A stretch of 64,000 nt of DNA from a bacterium (lineage in GTDB: Bacteria; Armatimonadota; Fimbriimonadia; Fimbriimonadales; Fimbriimonadaceae), in contig JAIXUN010000003.1 of NCBI GenBank assembly GCA_027483535.1, forward strand, positions 186,001 through 250,000, written 5' to 3'. The notes below the pieces were generated by a model. That model saw only the letters and a program-made list of their open reading frames with translations. It did not search any database and was not told the DNA's origin. Position numbers and translations under genes: made by a program. Shown here in pieces: positions 8,594-17,006 of this stretch (position 1 is its first letter; every line of letters begins with the position of its first letter).

Positions 8594-10159
8594 CTACGTT
8601 CGCATCGCGCGGACAAGCCGCTCGAGATCGAGCTCCCGCTGAACCTGCCACAGCGTTTGATCGTTGATCACGCCCTCATCGCGAAGATTCACGAGCGCGG
8701 CGGTTTCCGCCTCGATCAACTCCTCGCGCATCCGTTCGAGGGTATCCCGGAACTTTTCGGCGTCGGGGTGTTCGCTCCCTTTCATCCGGTGCTCGTACTG
8801 CAGGTGGATTTGGTCGTACCGCTTGCGGAAGACCTCCACGTGCGCGGGTTCGACCCAATCCTGTTTAGATAGGTCCTCGAGCTTACGCAAGCCCGCCATG
8901 GTGGCCTTCACCCGAGCCGTCGCCTCCTCTTTTCGGTGCGAATGGTCTTCGTGCCGCGGGAGTCGAGGCACCAGATACAGCAACGAAAGCCCCTGGCCCA
9001 GCAGCGTGCCCAGCACGCCCATGACGGTAAGGAACACCAGGAGTTCGCGCTCCGGGAAGTTGTCTGGTAATGCCAGGGCGGCCGCCAGCGAGACAATGCC
9101 CCTCATGCCCGACCATCCGACCAAAAACACATTGGTGACAGGCGGGTACGGATCTCGATCACGAATCTTCTTGAAGACGAACCGGGGGAGATACGCCGCA
9201 GGGAAGAGCCATAAGATCCGCGAAAAGATCATGGCGCCGATCACCGCCAGCGACAACATCGCCAATTCCGCAGGGGGGCGCTTGAGGGCTCCGACGATCA
9301 CGGGGAACTGGAGTCCGATGAGCAGAAACGCGAGTCCGTTGATGAGGAACACCACAATCTGCCACGCGGCCGCCCCTTCCACACGAGTCTGAGGCGACAT
9401 GGCTTGGCTGCTCTTTTGACCGAAGTAAAGGCTGGTGAACACGGTGGCCAGCACTCCAGAAACGTGGAGTTTTTCGGCAATGAGGTAGCTCCCGATCGCG
9501 TTGATGAACGTGAGGACGATGGCGACACCGGGGTCTTTCACCCGGGGAACGACCCAAACGATCAACCATCCCAGCGCAAGACCGATAGCGATGCCTCCAG
9601 CAGAGGCGATGACGAACTGACCGACCGCATTGCTTAGGGAAAAGACGCCCGTTAGAGTGGCGGCGACCGCCATTTTGTAAGCCACCAGCGCGCTGGCATC
9701 GTTCACCAAGCTCTCGCCTTCCAGGATCACCACAACTCGGTGCGGCAAGCCAAGACGCTCGGCGACGGCGGTCGCCGCAATGGCGTCGGGAGGGGCGACG
9801 ATGGCTCCCAGCGTGAAGCAAACCGCCCACGGGAGCGATGGGATGAGCTGGTGCAAGGTCCAACCCACCGCGAGCGTGCTGAACAAAACCAAGCCGACCG
9901 CCAGCAACAGAATCGAGCGGAGGTTCCGCTTGAAGTCGCGCATAGGGGTGAAGAACGCGGCGGAGGCAAGGATGGGGGGGAGGAAGATGAGGAAAACCAG
10001 TTCCGGCTCGACCTCTATATGAGGGACTCCGGGAATGAATCCCATGGCAATTCCGGCGATCACCAGGAGCATGGGGTACGGAATCTTCACCTTCCGCGCA
10101 AGCGCGATCAGGAGCACCATGACCGTCATGAGGGCAAGAATGATCGGGAGGTCTTTCAT
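8594..10159 (-). CDS. CPA1-family Na+/H+ antiporter
   Basis: This 521-residue protein has about 12 hydrophobic segments over residues 1-400, then a hydrophilic helical C-terminus. Family signatures are PPILASAAFFTPMRDF, GAIVAPPDAIAATAVAERLG and the ion-binding EGESLVNDASALVAYK, as in NhaP/NHE-type exchangers. I start it at ATG 10159 (MKDLPIILALMTVM) because the 52 codons upstream are polar and overlap the divergent gene at 10281. It probably exchanges Na+ or K+ for protons; ion specificity cannot be read from sequence. Confidence 0.9.
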   Translation of the reverse strand: MKDLPIILALMTVMVLLIALARKVKIPYPMLLVIAGIAMGFIPGVPHIEVEPELVFLIFLPPILASAAFFTPMRDFKRNLRSILLLAVGLVLFSTLAVGWTLHQLIPSLPWAVCFTLGAIVAPPDAIAATAVAERLGLPHRVVVILEGESLVNDASALVAYKMAVAATLTGVFSLSNAVGQFVIASAGGIAIGLALGWLIVWVVPRVKDPGVAIVLTFINAIGSYLIAEKLHVSGVLATVFTSLYFGQKSSQAMSPQTRVEGAAAWQIVVFLINGLAFLLIGLQFPVIVGALKRPPAELAMLSLAVIGAMIFSRILWLFPAAYLPRFVFKKIRDRDPYPPVTNVFLVGWSGMRGIVSLAAALALPDNFPERELLVFLTVMGVLGTLLGQGLSLLYLVPRLPRHEDHSHRKEEATARVKATMAGLRKLEDLSKQDWVEPAHVEVFRKRYDQIHLQYEHRMKGSEHPDAEKFRDTLERMREELIEAETAALVNLRDEGVINDQTLWQVQRELDLERLVRAMRT

Positions 10160-10280
10160 GAGGTCGTGAGTTCTCCAAAAGTCTACGCCGATGGTGCGAT
10201 CCGCGCTCGGGGGTCTTGGCGGAGAATGGGTGAACCGTTGCAGGTTAAGACACGTCCTGTGATTGGGGATCGGTATTTCA

Positions 10281-12014
10281 ATGGGACTTTTTCTGGCACT
10301 TGCACTCATCGGCACTCCAACGAGCGCGGCGATTTTTCAAGCAGCCGATAAGCCGATCACCATGCGTGAGGAGCTGATCACGATGGAAGAGTTCGGTCAG
10401 AAGCTCCAGACCGCCAGCGGGGTGACCATCGAAATCCCACGTCCCTATCGCGAACGCAAGCTCGACATTTTCGTCGACGATCTGCCCCTGAACCGGGTGC
10501 TTAAGGGAGTCGGCGATGCGCTGCGAGGTTATTGGCAGAAGACCGACACCGGCTACCGATTCGAGATCGAGACTCAGCAGCGGAATCTGGAAGAGCGTCT
10601 GCGGCAGATCGACGAGGTCGAGAGTGCCGAACAGGTGGAGGCTTTCTTTTTGGCGGCAGACGCTTTGAAGGAGATTGGTCCGGACCAGTTCAATATGAAT
10701 CTCGCCATCGAGTGGCGGAATAAGAAGACTCGGGGGATGGATCCCGCCGCGCCGGGGGCTCAGAAGTATTTCAAGGCTTTTGACGTGCTAACCCGAACGA
10801 CTTACCCCGGGCTTGGGTCAATCCCGGGATTGCTTGTTGCCGGGCAAATGAGCACCAAAGAACGGCAGCAGTTCTTGGACGGAGAAGCGTTTTACGTTTC
10901 GAGCAACTCCACTAACCTTGCCTCTAAGCCCAGGCTGGCTGGCTATTTTGAGAAGCAGTATGGTCCCGGCACCTTTCTTAATCTGCTCTCCGTCGACCCT
11001 GGATCTCGATCGGCGACGATCTTGACGATGCGGACTCCCAATTCCGACAAGCTGCAATTACCGCTCATGATGCAGTCGAACAGCCTGTTCAGCGGAAGCT
11101 GGATTTCCTCCAGTCCGACCGGGCTGGAAGGAACGCCATACGGGGAGGCTCTGAAAAAGTGGGAGACTGAAGAAGAGATCAGGAAGACGCTTGATTTCAA
11201 ACTCAAAAATGTTCCGAACCTCAGTCGTGGAGATTATCAGAACGGCTACTTCCGCGCCGCCGACTCCTTAAAATTCCTCAACCTCTACGGCGGGTTGAAC
11301 TGCATTGCCGAAGGCAACCGTCGGTACACAGGAAATCATCCCCTTCGCCCCCTGACCTCAAAGGCTTACGAGGTTTTGACGAGGTCATACGACCCTACCT
11401 TTGCCCATCTTCACTGGGAAAAGACTGCCTCTGGCCCCGGTCTTTTGGTCGTTCGAGACGCGGCTCACTGGCGCAATGTCCGCGAACCATCGGAGAAGGT
11501 TTTGCGCTGGGCTGAATCAAGGGTGGTCGACAAGAAGTTATCGAAAGAAGACTGGGGCACCCTCGCCGCCAACCTTTCGGTTTCGGAGTTTGCTCGCCTG
11601 GGCAACCTTGCCTTAAAGCTGCCTAGCTCGCCAGACGTGAACAAGTGGCTGGCGCTAAGACTTTATGGGAGCCTCACGGCCGAGCAGAAAGCGGCCCCGA
11701 GCGTCTCCCTTGCTTCCCTCTCTCCGGCTCAGCGGTCGATGGCACTCAGCGCATTCTTGCGAATCCTTGGGCAAAACGCGAGCAGTGAAAATGGGATTCA
11801 CCAAGCAGTGATCGATGGTGAATTTGAAGGCGCCGGGGTGGGCAAGTTGAACATCTACTTGGTCCGTACCGAGTCTTGGTTCCAGAAAACGCCGTTCAGT
11901 GCGTACGACAACCCAAACGTCTCGCCTAAGTTCCCAGACGATTACGAGAAACGGTCGGTGGAGGAGTTGCGCCTGGGTACGAGCGCGAAGAACTCCATCG
12001 GAATCGGGCTTTAG
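10281..12014 (+). CDS. Exported protein of unknown function, tandem paralog 1
   Basis: I do not recognise the family. ATG 10281 gives MGLFLALALIGTPTSAAIF, a short signal peptide, and matches exactly where the second paralog starts; TTG 10263 is also in frame. Residues 30-95 (LITMEEFGQKLQTASG, RERKLDIFVDDLPLNRVLKG) resemble the short STN-type domain at the N-terminus of secretins and TonB-dependent receptors, a fold-level guess. The remaining 450 residues have no recognised motif. The C-terminus VEELRLGTSAKNSIGIGL matches the paralog. It is probably periplasmic or surface-exposed. Confidence 0.8.
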   Translation: MGLFLALALIGTPTSAAIFQAADKPITMREELITMEEFGQKLQTASGVTIEIPRPYRERKLDIFVDDLPLNRVLKGVGDALRGYWQKTDTGYRFEIETQQRNLEERLRQIDEVESAEQVEAFFLAADALKEIGPDQFNMNLAIEWRNKKTRGMDPAAPGAQKYFKAFDVLTRTTYPGLGSIPGLLVAGQMSTKERQQFLDGEAFYVSSNSTNLASKPRLAGYFEKQYGPGTFLNLLSVDPGSRSATILTMRTPNSDKLQLPLMMQSNSLFSGSWISSSPTGLEGTPYGEALKKWETEEEIRKTLDFKLKNVPNLSRGDYQNGYFRAADSLKFLNLYGGLNCIAEGNRRYTGNHPLRPLTSKAYEVLTRSYDPTFAHLHWEKTASGPGLLVVRDAAHWRNVREPSEKVLRWAESRVVDKKLSKEDWGTLAANLSVSEFARLGNLALKLPSSPDVNKWLALRLYGSLTAEQKAAPSVSLASLSPAQRSMALSAFLRILGQNASSENGIHQAVIDGEFEGAGVGKLNIYLVRTESWFQKTPFSAYDNPNVSPKFPDDYEKRSVEELRLGTSAKNSIGIGL

Positions 12015-12135
12015 GCTGGGCTGATCAGTTCAGTTCAGATGCTTGCTTGATTCCTGCGAACGAGCTCAAAATCTCTTTGAATTAAGGAAACGGGACGTGT
12101 TCAACGTACGTCTGCCTATCGGTTGAGTTGACTAG

Positions 12136-13836
12136 ATGGGACTTTTTCTTTCTCTCGCGATCACTTCGTTAGTCGCTATTCAAGAACCGGTTAAGAGGTT
12201 CACGATAGGTGAAGGGCTCATTACTCTGGAAGAATTCGGGAAACGAATTCAGAAGGAATCCGGAATCCAGATCGAAGTTCCGAAGCCTTACCGAGAGAGA
12301 AAGCTAGACATCTTCGTCAAGGACCTAGATCTATCCAGCCTATTGAAAGGGGTCGGGGACGCCCTGAGAGGCAAGTGGGTCAAGACCTCGACCGGTTTTC
12401 GATTTGAGATCGAAACCCAACAGCGGAATTTAGAAGACCGACTCCGAGCGGGAGATCGGGCGCGTGAAGAGGCGGAGGTTCAAGGACTCTTCCTTGCGGC
12501 AGACGCCCTGAAAGAGATCGGCGTAGCGAATTTGTCCGAAAAGAGCGCTACCGCGTGGGTCAAAAAGCGATCAAACGGCATATCGGAAAAGGATGCCGCC
12601 TACCAAAAGTTTGACGTCGCTCGGGACCATCTCCTCGGATACCGCAACAACGGAAAACCCCTGCTCACACCGCTCACATTTTTTGGGGCGATGAACCAAG
12701 ATGAGCGTCGCCGATTCTTGGAAGGGGAGGTCTTCTACTCTTCTCGGAACGGTTCGAACCTTCAGGTTCAGCCCAATCTCGACTCGCTTCTTTCAAACCA
12801 CGTCTCTGGAATGCCGTATCTAGTGACCGTTCGCTGTGATCCGGAATCCAACTCGACATCTTACAGCGAAGTCACGACCGCCTCTTTGGATCCTCGTAGC
12901 CGTCCAAATTGGTCTCGTCCAAAAGCGCTCTCGGGTGGAACTTTCGATTCTAGTGAGCCGGAACTCATCAAGGGGACAAGTTACGAAAAGGAGTTGAAGG
13001 CGTGGGAGAACGAAAGCGAGGTGGAGGCCGCGCTGGATGTTAGGTTCAAGAATCTTCCAACCCCGATGAAGGGTGTGTATAAGAACGGTTACTTCCGCAA
13101 CGGGGACATCCTAAGAGTTCTGCACGCCTATGCGGGAGTGAATTGCCTTGCGGAGGGTAACCGGGAAGTTATCAATGGTGAACCGCTAAAATCGCCGCCT
13201 TCCAGTGCATATGAGCTCCTGAGGACTTGCTTCAATCCCCTTTATCACGGGTTTCACCTTGAGAAACCAGGCAAGGGTCAGAACCTGTTAGTCGTTCGTT
13301 ATGCCTCGCACTGGCGAGCCGTGCTCGAACCGAACGAAGCTTTGCTGCGGACTATTGAGGCCAAGGTGATCGATGGGAAGCTTGCAAAAGAGGACTGGGC
13401 CGATCTTGCGGCTCAAACATCGCTGCGGCAATTCACTTCTCTGAATGGTCTGGCGACCAAGCTACCGGCTGCTCCCGATGCGACGAGATGGTTTGCCTAT
13501 CGGCTGTACGGCAGCTTGAATTCTGTGCAGAGGAAGGCCGGAGCCGTCCCCATCGCTCAACTATCTGCTTCCCAGCAGTTCAATGCGAGGCAGTTTCTGC
13601 TGCGATGTCTCCACCAAAGGTCGCCTTTCGAAGACGGTCTTCATGAGCTACTCATGAGCCCCGAGTTTGAAACTCGGGGGTGGGCAAGTTTGTCTTTGTT
13701 CATTGTTCGCAAGCCCCCTACCGCTCCCGGATCAGATCGGCGCACGGGTCCAGACGGTCGAGAAGTGAACGAGACCTTCGTTGACGAACTCCGGATCGGC
13801 ATGAGCATCGAGAAGTCTGTCGGGATCGGGATCTAG
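12136..13836 (+). CDS. Exported protein of unknown function, tandem paralog 2
   Basis: This 566-residue paralog of the preceding gene lies 121 bp downstream on the same strand. Shared blocks include PYRERKLDIFV, GVGDALRG and FEIETQQRNLE near the N-terminus, NGYFR and GVNCLAEGNR in the middle, and a closing VDELRIGMSIEKSVGIGI. The N-terminus is strongly conserved and the centre diverged, so this is an old tandem duplication. A short signal peptide (MGLFLSLAITSLVAIQ) is present. Function unknown; the STN-like N-terminal domain suggests interaction with another envelope protein. Confidence 0.8.
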   Translation: MGLFLSLAITSLVAIQEPVKRFTIGEGLITLEEFGKRIQKESGIQIEVPKPYRERKLDIFVKDLDLSSLLKGVGDALRGKWVKTSTGFRFEIETQQRNLEDRLRAGDRAREEAEVQGLFLAADALKEIGVANLSEKSATAWVKKRSNGISEKDAAYQKFDVARDHLLGYRNNGKPLLTPLTFFGAMNQDERRRFLEGEVFYSSRNGSNLQVQPNLDSLLSNHVSGMPYLVTVRCDPESNSTSYSEVTTASLDPRSRPNWSRPKALSGGTFDSSEPELIKGTSYEKELKAWENESEVEAALDVRFKNLPTPMKGVYKNGYFRNGDILRVLHAYAGVNCLAEGNREVINGEPLKSPPSSAYELLRTCFNPLYHGFHLEKPGKGQNLLVVRYASHWRAVLEPNEALLRTIEAKVIDGKLAKEDWADLAAQTSLRQFTSLNGLATKLPAAPDATRWFAYRLYGSLNSVQRKAGAVPIAQLSASQQFNARQFLLRCLHQRSPFEDGLHELLMSPEFETRGWASLSLFIVRKPPTAPGSDRRTGPDGREVNETFVDELRIGMSIEKSVGIGI

Positions 13837-13872
13837 GTGGAGGTTAGGGTGTAAAAGACGACCCGCTACCCG

Positions 13873-14091
13873 TTTGGTCCTCGCCATTTGGATAGCGAAT
13901 GATCTCGAATCCAACCCTGCTCTGTTCGAATTCATCCAGTGTTTTCGCGTTGCAGGGCATTTGCTTCGCAGTACCCAAATCGGCTCGCGAGCGTCCTCTC
14001 CTCGATCGTGGAGATCACGAGCGAGAACAGACTCATCACAGCGATCCATGTAGGCGAATGCCAAATTATCGTCATACAAATCGCAATGCAT
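13873..14091 (-). pseudogene. Possible frameshifted small gene, divergent from the toxin-antitoxin pair
   Basis: The 272-bp gap before the antitoxin holds two protein-like minus-strand segments in different frames. The first starts at ATG 14091 (MHCDLYDDNLAFAYMDRCDE, through EDAREPIWVL). The second, in another frame, reads KTLDEFEQSRVGFEIIRYPN and ends at a stop near 13847. Both are charged and lack low-complexity bias, as if one short gene suffered a frameshift near 13960. I recognise no family, and chance open frames are possible. Confidence 0.25.
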
Positions 14092-14097
14092 TATGGT

Positions 14098-14110
14098 ATA
14101 CATATTGTAT
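14098..14110. promoter_or_regulatory. Palindrome over the antitoxin start (probable autoregulatory operator)
   Basis: ATACA-TAT-TGTAT is a perfect 5-bp inverted repeat that overlaps the antitoxin start codon at 14109. Ribbon-helix-helix antitoxins commonly repress their own operon from such short palindromes. The overlapping TATACA (14097-14102), 6 nt before the ATG, could also serve as the -10 box of a leaderless transcript. Confidence 0.5.
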
Positions 14111-14360
14111 GTCAAGTACAATTCAGAAAAGCTTCCGTTTGCCAATCGACGTCATTGGAGTCCTTGACCAACAAGTAAACGCAACGGAATTTGTTGTTGA
14201 AGCTATTCGTGAGAAGCAGCGACGCGACGAGGAGGAACTATTCAGGAGCTCTGCGCGGCGAATTGCATCTCTTAGCGATTCATGCGGTGGAGACGCGGAC
14301 ATCGAATGGGCGATGGCAGCCCAGGCAGAAATCCTTGGGGAATCCAGCATTGAGAAGTAA
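14109..14360 (+). CDS. Ribbon-helix-helix antitoxin
   Basis: This 83-residue protein starts MSSTIQKSFRLPIDVIGVLD. The pattern IQKSFRLP followed by a helix and ATEFVVEAIREKQRR fits a ribbon-helix-helix DNA-binding domain in residues 1-45. A flexible acidic C-terminus, which would wrap the toxin, follows. It partly overlaps the downstream MazF/PemK-type toxin, the usual antitoxin-first order. It should repress its own promoter and neutralise the toxin. Longer upstream starts are rejected because residues before this ATG are not protein-like. Confidence 0.8.
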   Translation: MSSTIQKSFRLPIDVIGVLDQQVNATEFVVEAIREKQRRDEEELFRSSARRIASLSDSCGGDADIEWAMAAQAEILGESSIEK

Positions 14361-14724
14361 ACGTCCCATCCAAAGGGGCGACATCTGGTGGGTCGATTTC
14401 AATCCAGCAAGAGGTTCAGAACAGGCTGGTAGAAGACCTGCTCTCGTGCTACAAGCAGATTTATTGACGTCTCAGGGTGTTCGAACTGTTGTGGTCGCGG
14501 CAATGTCCACCGGGTCCCACGGACCGGAAAGTTTGGGGGATGATCTGATTCACATCAACGTCGAGCCAAGTCGACTAAATGGACTTGTTCATTCAGGCGT
14601 TGTGAAGTGCGAGCAACTTTTGACCGTTGCAGTTGATCGGCTGGAAACGTATAGCGGGGTCCTTGAACCCAGATTGCTTCAAAAGGTTGAGCGTGCTCTT
14701 CGGGTTATTCTCAGTCTTGGATAG
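14350..14724 (+). CDS. MazF/PemK-family endoribonuclease toxin
   Basis: The family core begins RGDIWWVDFNPARGSEQAGR then RPALVLQAD, the MazF/PemK signature (RGDIWWV, G.EQ.G.RP.LV). VVVAAMSTGS, the SGVVKCEQLLTV strand and a C-terminal helix (VERALRVILSLG) follow. These toxins cut single-stranded mRNA at short motifs. I start it at TTG 14350, which overlaps the antitoxin stop by 11 bp and has GGGGAA about 8 nt upstream, giving a 124-residue protein of normal length. Earlier in-frame starts would add non-homologous sequence. Confidence 0.88.
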   Translation: MRSKRPIQRGDIWWVDFNPARGSEQAGRRPALVLQADLLTSQGVRTVVVAAMSTGSHGPESLGDDLIHINVEPSRLNGLVHSGVVKCEQLLTVAVDRLETYSGVLEPRLLQKVERALRVILSLG

Positions 14725-14789
14725 CACACCCATCTCGATTTCTCGCACAGCCCTGAATCGCCTTTTCAGGCGAAAACAGCCGCCTCCGG

Positions 14790-14795
14790 TACAAT
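14790..14795 (+). promoter_or_regulatory. -10-like box TACAAT, 7 nt before the accB-like GTG
   Basis: TACAAT is followed by exactly 7 nt and then the GTG start at 14803, with no purine-rich Shine-Dalgarno sequence between them. That spacing puts the transcription start at or next to the start codon, consistent with a leaderless mRNA. No good -35 is visible. Confidence 0.5.
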
Positions 14796-14802
14796 ACAAA
14801 CC

Positions 14803-15213
14803 GTGAGCGGCGTCGACTTGGAACTGATTCGGAACACCCTGCGCCTAGCCGCCGAGCGGGGTTACGCCGAAGTAGAACTGGAAACCGAAACCGATCGGTT
14901 CCACGCCATTCTCCCCAACAAGCCCAAGAAGGCGACCAAGCCTTCCACGAGCGCAGGGGGTTCAGAAGCCGAACCCACCGGACCCGCCACCGCCGACATC
15001 AAGAGTCAATGGGTGGGTTACTACCGAGCCAAAGAGGGCGCTCTTGAACTAGACGCCGAAGTGAAAGCCGGAGACGTGGTCGCCGTTATTGGAGCCCTGG
15101 GACACGGACACGATGTCGAAGCTCCACAGTCTGGCAAAGTTGTGGAAGTGCTGGTTGAAGATGGCGCGCCTGTGCAATTCGGTCAGGTTCTTGCCCGCAT
15201 CGAAATCGGCTAA
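14803..15213 (+). CDS. accB: AccB-like biotin carboxyl carrier domain protein lacking the biotinyl lysine
   Basis: This 136-residue protein has AccB architecture: an N-terminal helical part (LELIRNTLRLAAERGYAEVE), a Pro/Ser/Lys linker (residues 40-62), and a lipoyl/biotinyl beta-sandwich (65-136). It ends in APQSGKVVEVLVEDGAPVQF, matching the strands that follow the biotin site in true BCCP. At the site, where AMKM is expected, it reads A98-L-G100-H: the acceptor lysine is glycine (codon GGA 15100-15102). It therefore should not be biotinylated. It sits 438 bp upstream of accC in the same direction. It may be a structural or regulatory partner, or a decaying gene; a true BCCP should exist elsewhere. 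Confidence 0.85.
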   Translation: MSGVDLELIRNTLRLAAERGYAEVELETETDRFHAILPNKPKKATKPSTSAGGSEAEPTGPATADIKSQWVGYYRAKEGALELDAEVKAGDVVAVIGALGHGHDVEAPQSGKVVEVLVEDGAPVQFGQVLARIEIG

Positions 15214-15232
15214 GACTTTTTAGGAACTTCTT

Positions 15233-15631
15233 ATGGCCAATTCTCCCCTCCGCAAGCTTCAAAGACAGCGCGGAAACACTCTTGCCAACATCATGATCAG
15301 CCTGGTGATCATTGCCATTCTGGCGGGTGGAGTGATGTACGGCACCGGTAGCTTTGGCCCCGGGAAGTCTTCTCGAAAAGACGGCAAAGGCACCACGGTG
15401 CTAGGCGCCACCAAAGCAAAAGCCCAAGACACGGTTTGCCAAAGCAACCTCAGCCAGATTCGGCAGATTGTCGAGGTTCAAAAAACGTTAGACGAGCCTT
15501 TGCCCGCGACCATTGCCGAGCTTCCCAGCGCCGGTTCGCTCACCAACTGCCCCATCGGCAAAGAAGCGTATCAATTTGATTCTGCCTCCGGCGCGGTGCG
15601 ATGCCCGCACCCCGGCCACGAGGCTTACTAA
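15233..15631 (+). CDS. Type IV prepilin-like protein with N-terminal pilin helix
   Basis: This 132-residue protein has a basic leader (MANSPLRKLQRQRG), then NTLANIMISLVIIAILAGG, a pilin-type transmembrane helix directly after the cleavage glycine. The usual glutamate at mature position 5 is Asn. The soluble part has the pattern CQSNLSQIRQIVEVQKTLDE, TNCPIGKEAYQFD and RCPHPGH, common in type II secretion or competence pseudopilins that end with a Cys-Pro loop. AGGA precedes the start. Its placement between accB-like and accC is odd and is probably just shared transcription. Confidence 0.75.
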   Translation: MANSPLRKLQRQRGNTLANIMISLVIIAILAGGVMYGTGSFGPGKSSRKDGKGTTVLGATKAKAQDTVCQSNLSQIRQIVEVQKTLDEPLPATIAELPSAGSLTNCPIGKEAYQFDSASGAVRCPHPGHEAY

Positions 15632-15650
15632 GCCCAACCCGACTACCATC

Positions 15651-17006
15651 ATGTTCTCCAAAGTCTTAATCGCCAACCGTGGAGAGATCGCTTGCCGAGT
15701 GATCCGCGCCTGCCGTGAAATGGGGGTGAAAACCGTTGCCGTCTACAGCGAAGCCGATAGCGAAAGTCTGCACGTGAAGCTCGCCGACGAAGCGGTTTGC
15801 GTGGGTATGGGCACCAACGCCGACTCTTATTTGAACCTAGCGAACATCCTTATGGCGTGCCAAATCTCGGGCGCAGAGGCGGTTCACCCGGGTTACGGAT
15901 ACTTCAGCGAGCGAGCCAACTTTGCGGTTGCGCTGCGATCGCTGGGCATCGCATTCATTGGTCCCCCACCCGAAGCGATTGAAGCCATGGGCGACAAAGC
16001 AAGCGCGAAGGTCGCGGCGATCGCCGCGGGCTGTCCGGTGGTGCCTGGTTCAGATGGATCGGTGCCTTCCGATGTGGAAGCGCTTACGGTTGCGGAAGAG
16101 ATCGGCTACCCGGTGCTTCTGAAGGCAGTAGCAGGTGGCGGCGGTCGAGGCATTCGCCGAGTCGACGCGCCCGAAGAGCTCGCGGGTCTTTGGAAGACGG
16201 CTCAGGCTGAAGCGCAAGCATCGTTCGGATCGGGCGAGATTCTGATTGAGAAGTGCGTGGATCGACCCCGCCACGTCGAGATCCAAATTCTTGCCGACTC
16301 CCATGGCAACGCGGTTTATCTCGGCGAGCGCGAGTGCTCGATTCAGAACCTCCGACACCAGAAGCTGATCGAAGAGGCCCCGTACACCGATCTTCCTGCC
16401 GAGGTTCGAAAAGCGATGGGTGAAGCGGCAGTTCGAGTCGCTCTCTCGGTGGGTTACGTCAACGCGGGAACGGTGGAGTTCCTGGTCGACGACGACTTCA
16501 ACTTCTACTTCCTGGAGATGAACACCCGACTCCAGGTGGAGCACCCGGTGACCGAAGAGATCACGGGGCTCGATATCGTTCACCTCATGCTCAAGATTGC
16601 GGCGGGCGAAAAGCTGCCGATCACTCAGGACGATGTGAACCTTTCCGGTCACTCCATCGAGGCTCGCATCACGGCTCAGGACCCAGATAACGACTTCGCA
16701 CCCAGCACGGGTTGCATCACCGGGTGGCGACCTCCGATGGGTCGCAACATCCGGATGGAGTCTCACTGCTACGCGGGTCTGGTGGTAAGCCCCTATTACG
16801 ATCCCCTTCTCGCGAAGCTGATCGTCAACGGTCGAACCCGAGAAGAGGCGGTTCGCAAGCTGCAGTGCGCGTTGGAAGAGTTTGACGTTGAGGGAATCAA
16901 GACGAACATCCCGTTCCTTCGCCGGATCGTGAACAGCGAAGGCTTCCAAGCCAACAAGTTCGATACGCGATGGGTGGGCCGCTTCATGGCGGGAGAAGGA
17001 CGCTGA
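15651..17006 (+). CDS. accC: Acetyl-CoA carboxylase biotin carboxylase subunit (AccC)
   Basis: AccC carboxylates biotin on BCCP using ATP and bicarbonate. The 451-residue protein starts MFSKVLIANRGEIACRVIRA, the canonical N-terminus. It has the ATP-grasp glycine loop (KAVAGGGGRGIRRV), VEIQILADSHGN, ECSIQNLRHQKLIEEAP, the metal/ATP site EFLVDDDFNFYFLEMNTRLQ and then VEHPVTEEITG. Length and motifs are normal. The start at ATG 15651 is fixed by this homology; the 46 upstream in-frame codons overlap the pilin-like gene. Its neighbouring AccB-like protein cannot carry biotin. Confidence 0.97.
   Translation: MFSKVLIANRGEIACRVIRACREMGVKTVAVYSEADSESLHVKLADEAVCVGMGTNADSYLNLANILMACQISGAEAVHPGYGYFSERANFAVALRSLGIAFIGPPPEAIEAMGDKASAKVAAIAAGCPVVPGSDGSVPSDVEALTVAEEIGYPVLLKAVAGGGGRGIRRVDAPEELAGLWKTAQAEAQASFGSGEILIEKCVDRPRHVEIQILADSHGNAVYLGERECSIQNLRHQKLIEEAPYTDLPAEVRKAMGEAAVRVALSVGYVNAGTVEFLVDDDFNFYFLEMNTRLQVEHPVTEEITGLDIVHLMLKIAAGEKLPITQDDVNLSGHSIEARITAQDPDNDFAPSTGCITGWRPPMGRNIRMESHCYAGLVVSPYYDPLLAKLIVNGRTREEAVRKLQCALEEFDVEGIKTNIPFLRRIVNSEGFQANKFDTRWVGRFMAGEGR

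Noticed and set aside
10160-10315. N-terminal extension of the antiporter
   Set aside because: The 52 extra residues are polar and Pro/Arg-rich, unlike the family, and would overlap the divergent exported-protein gene.
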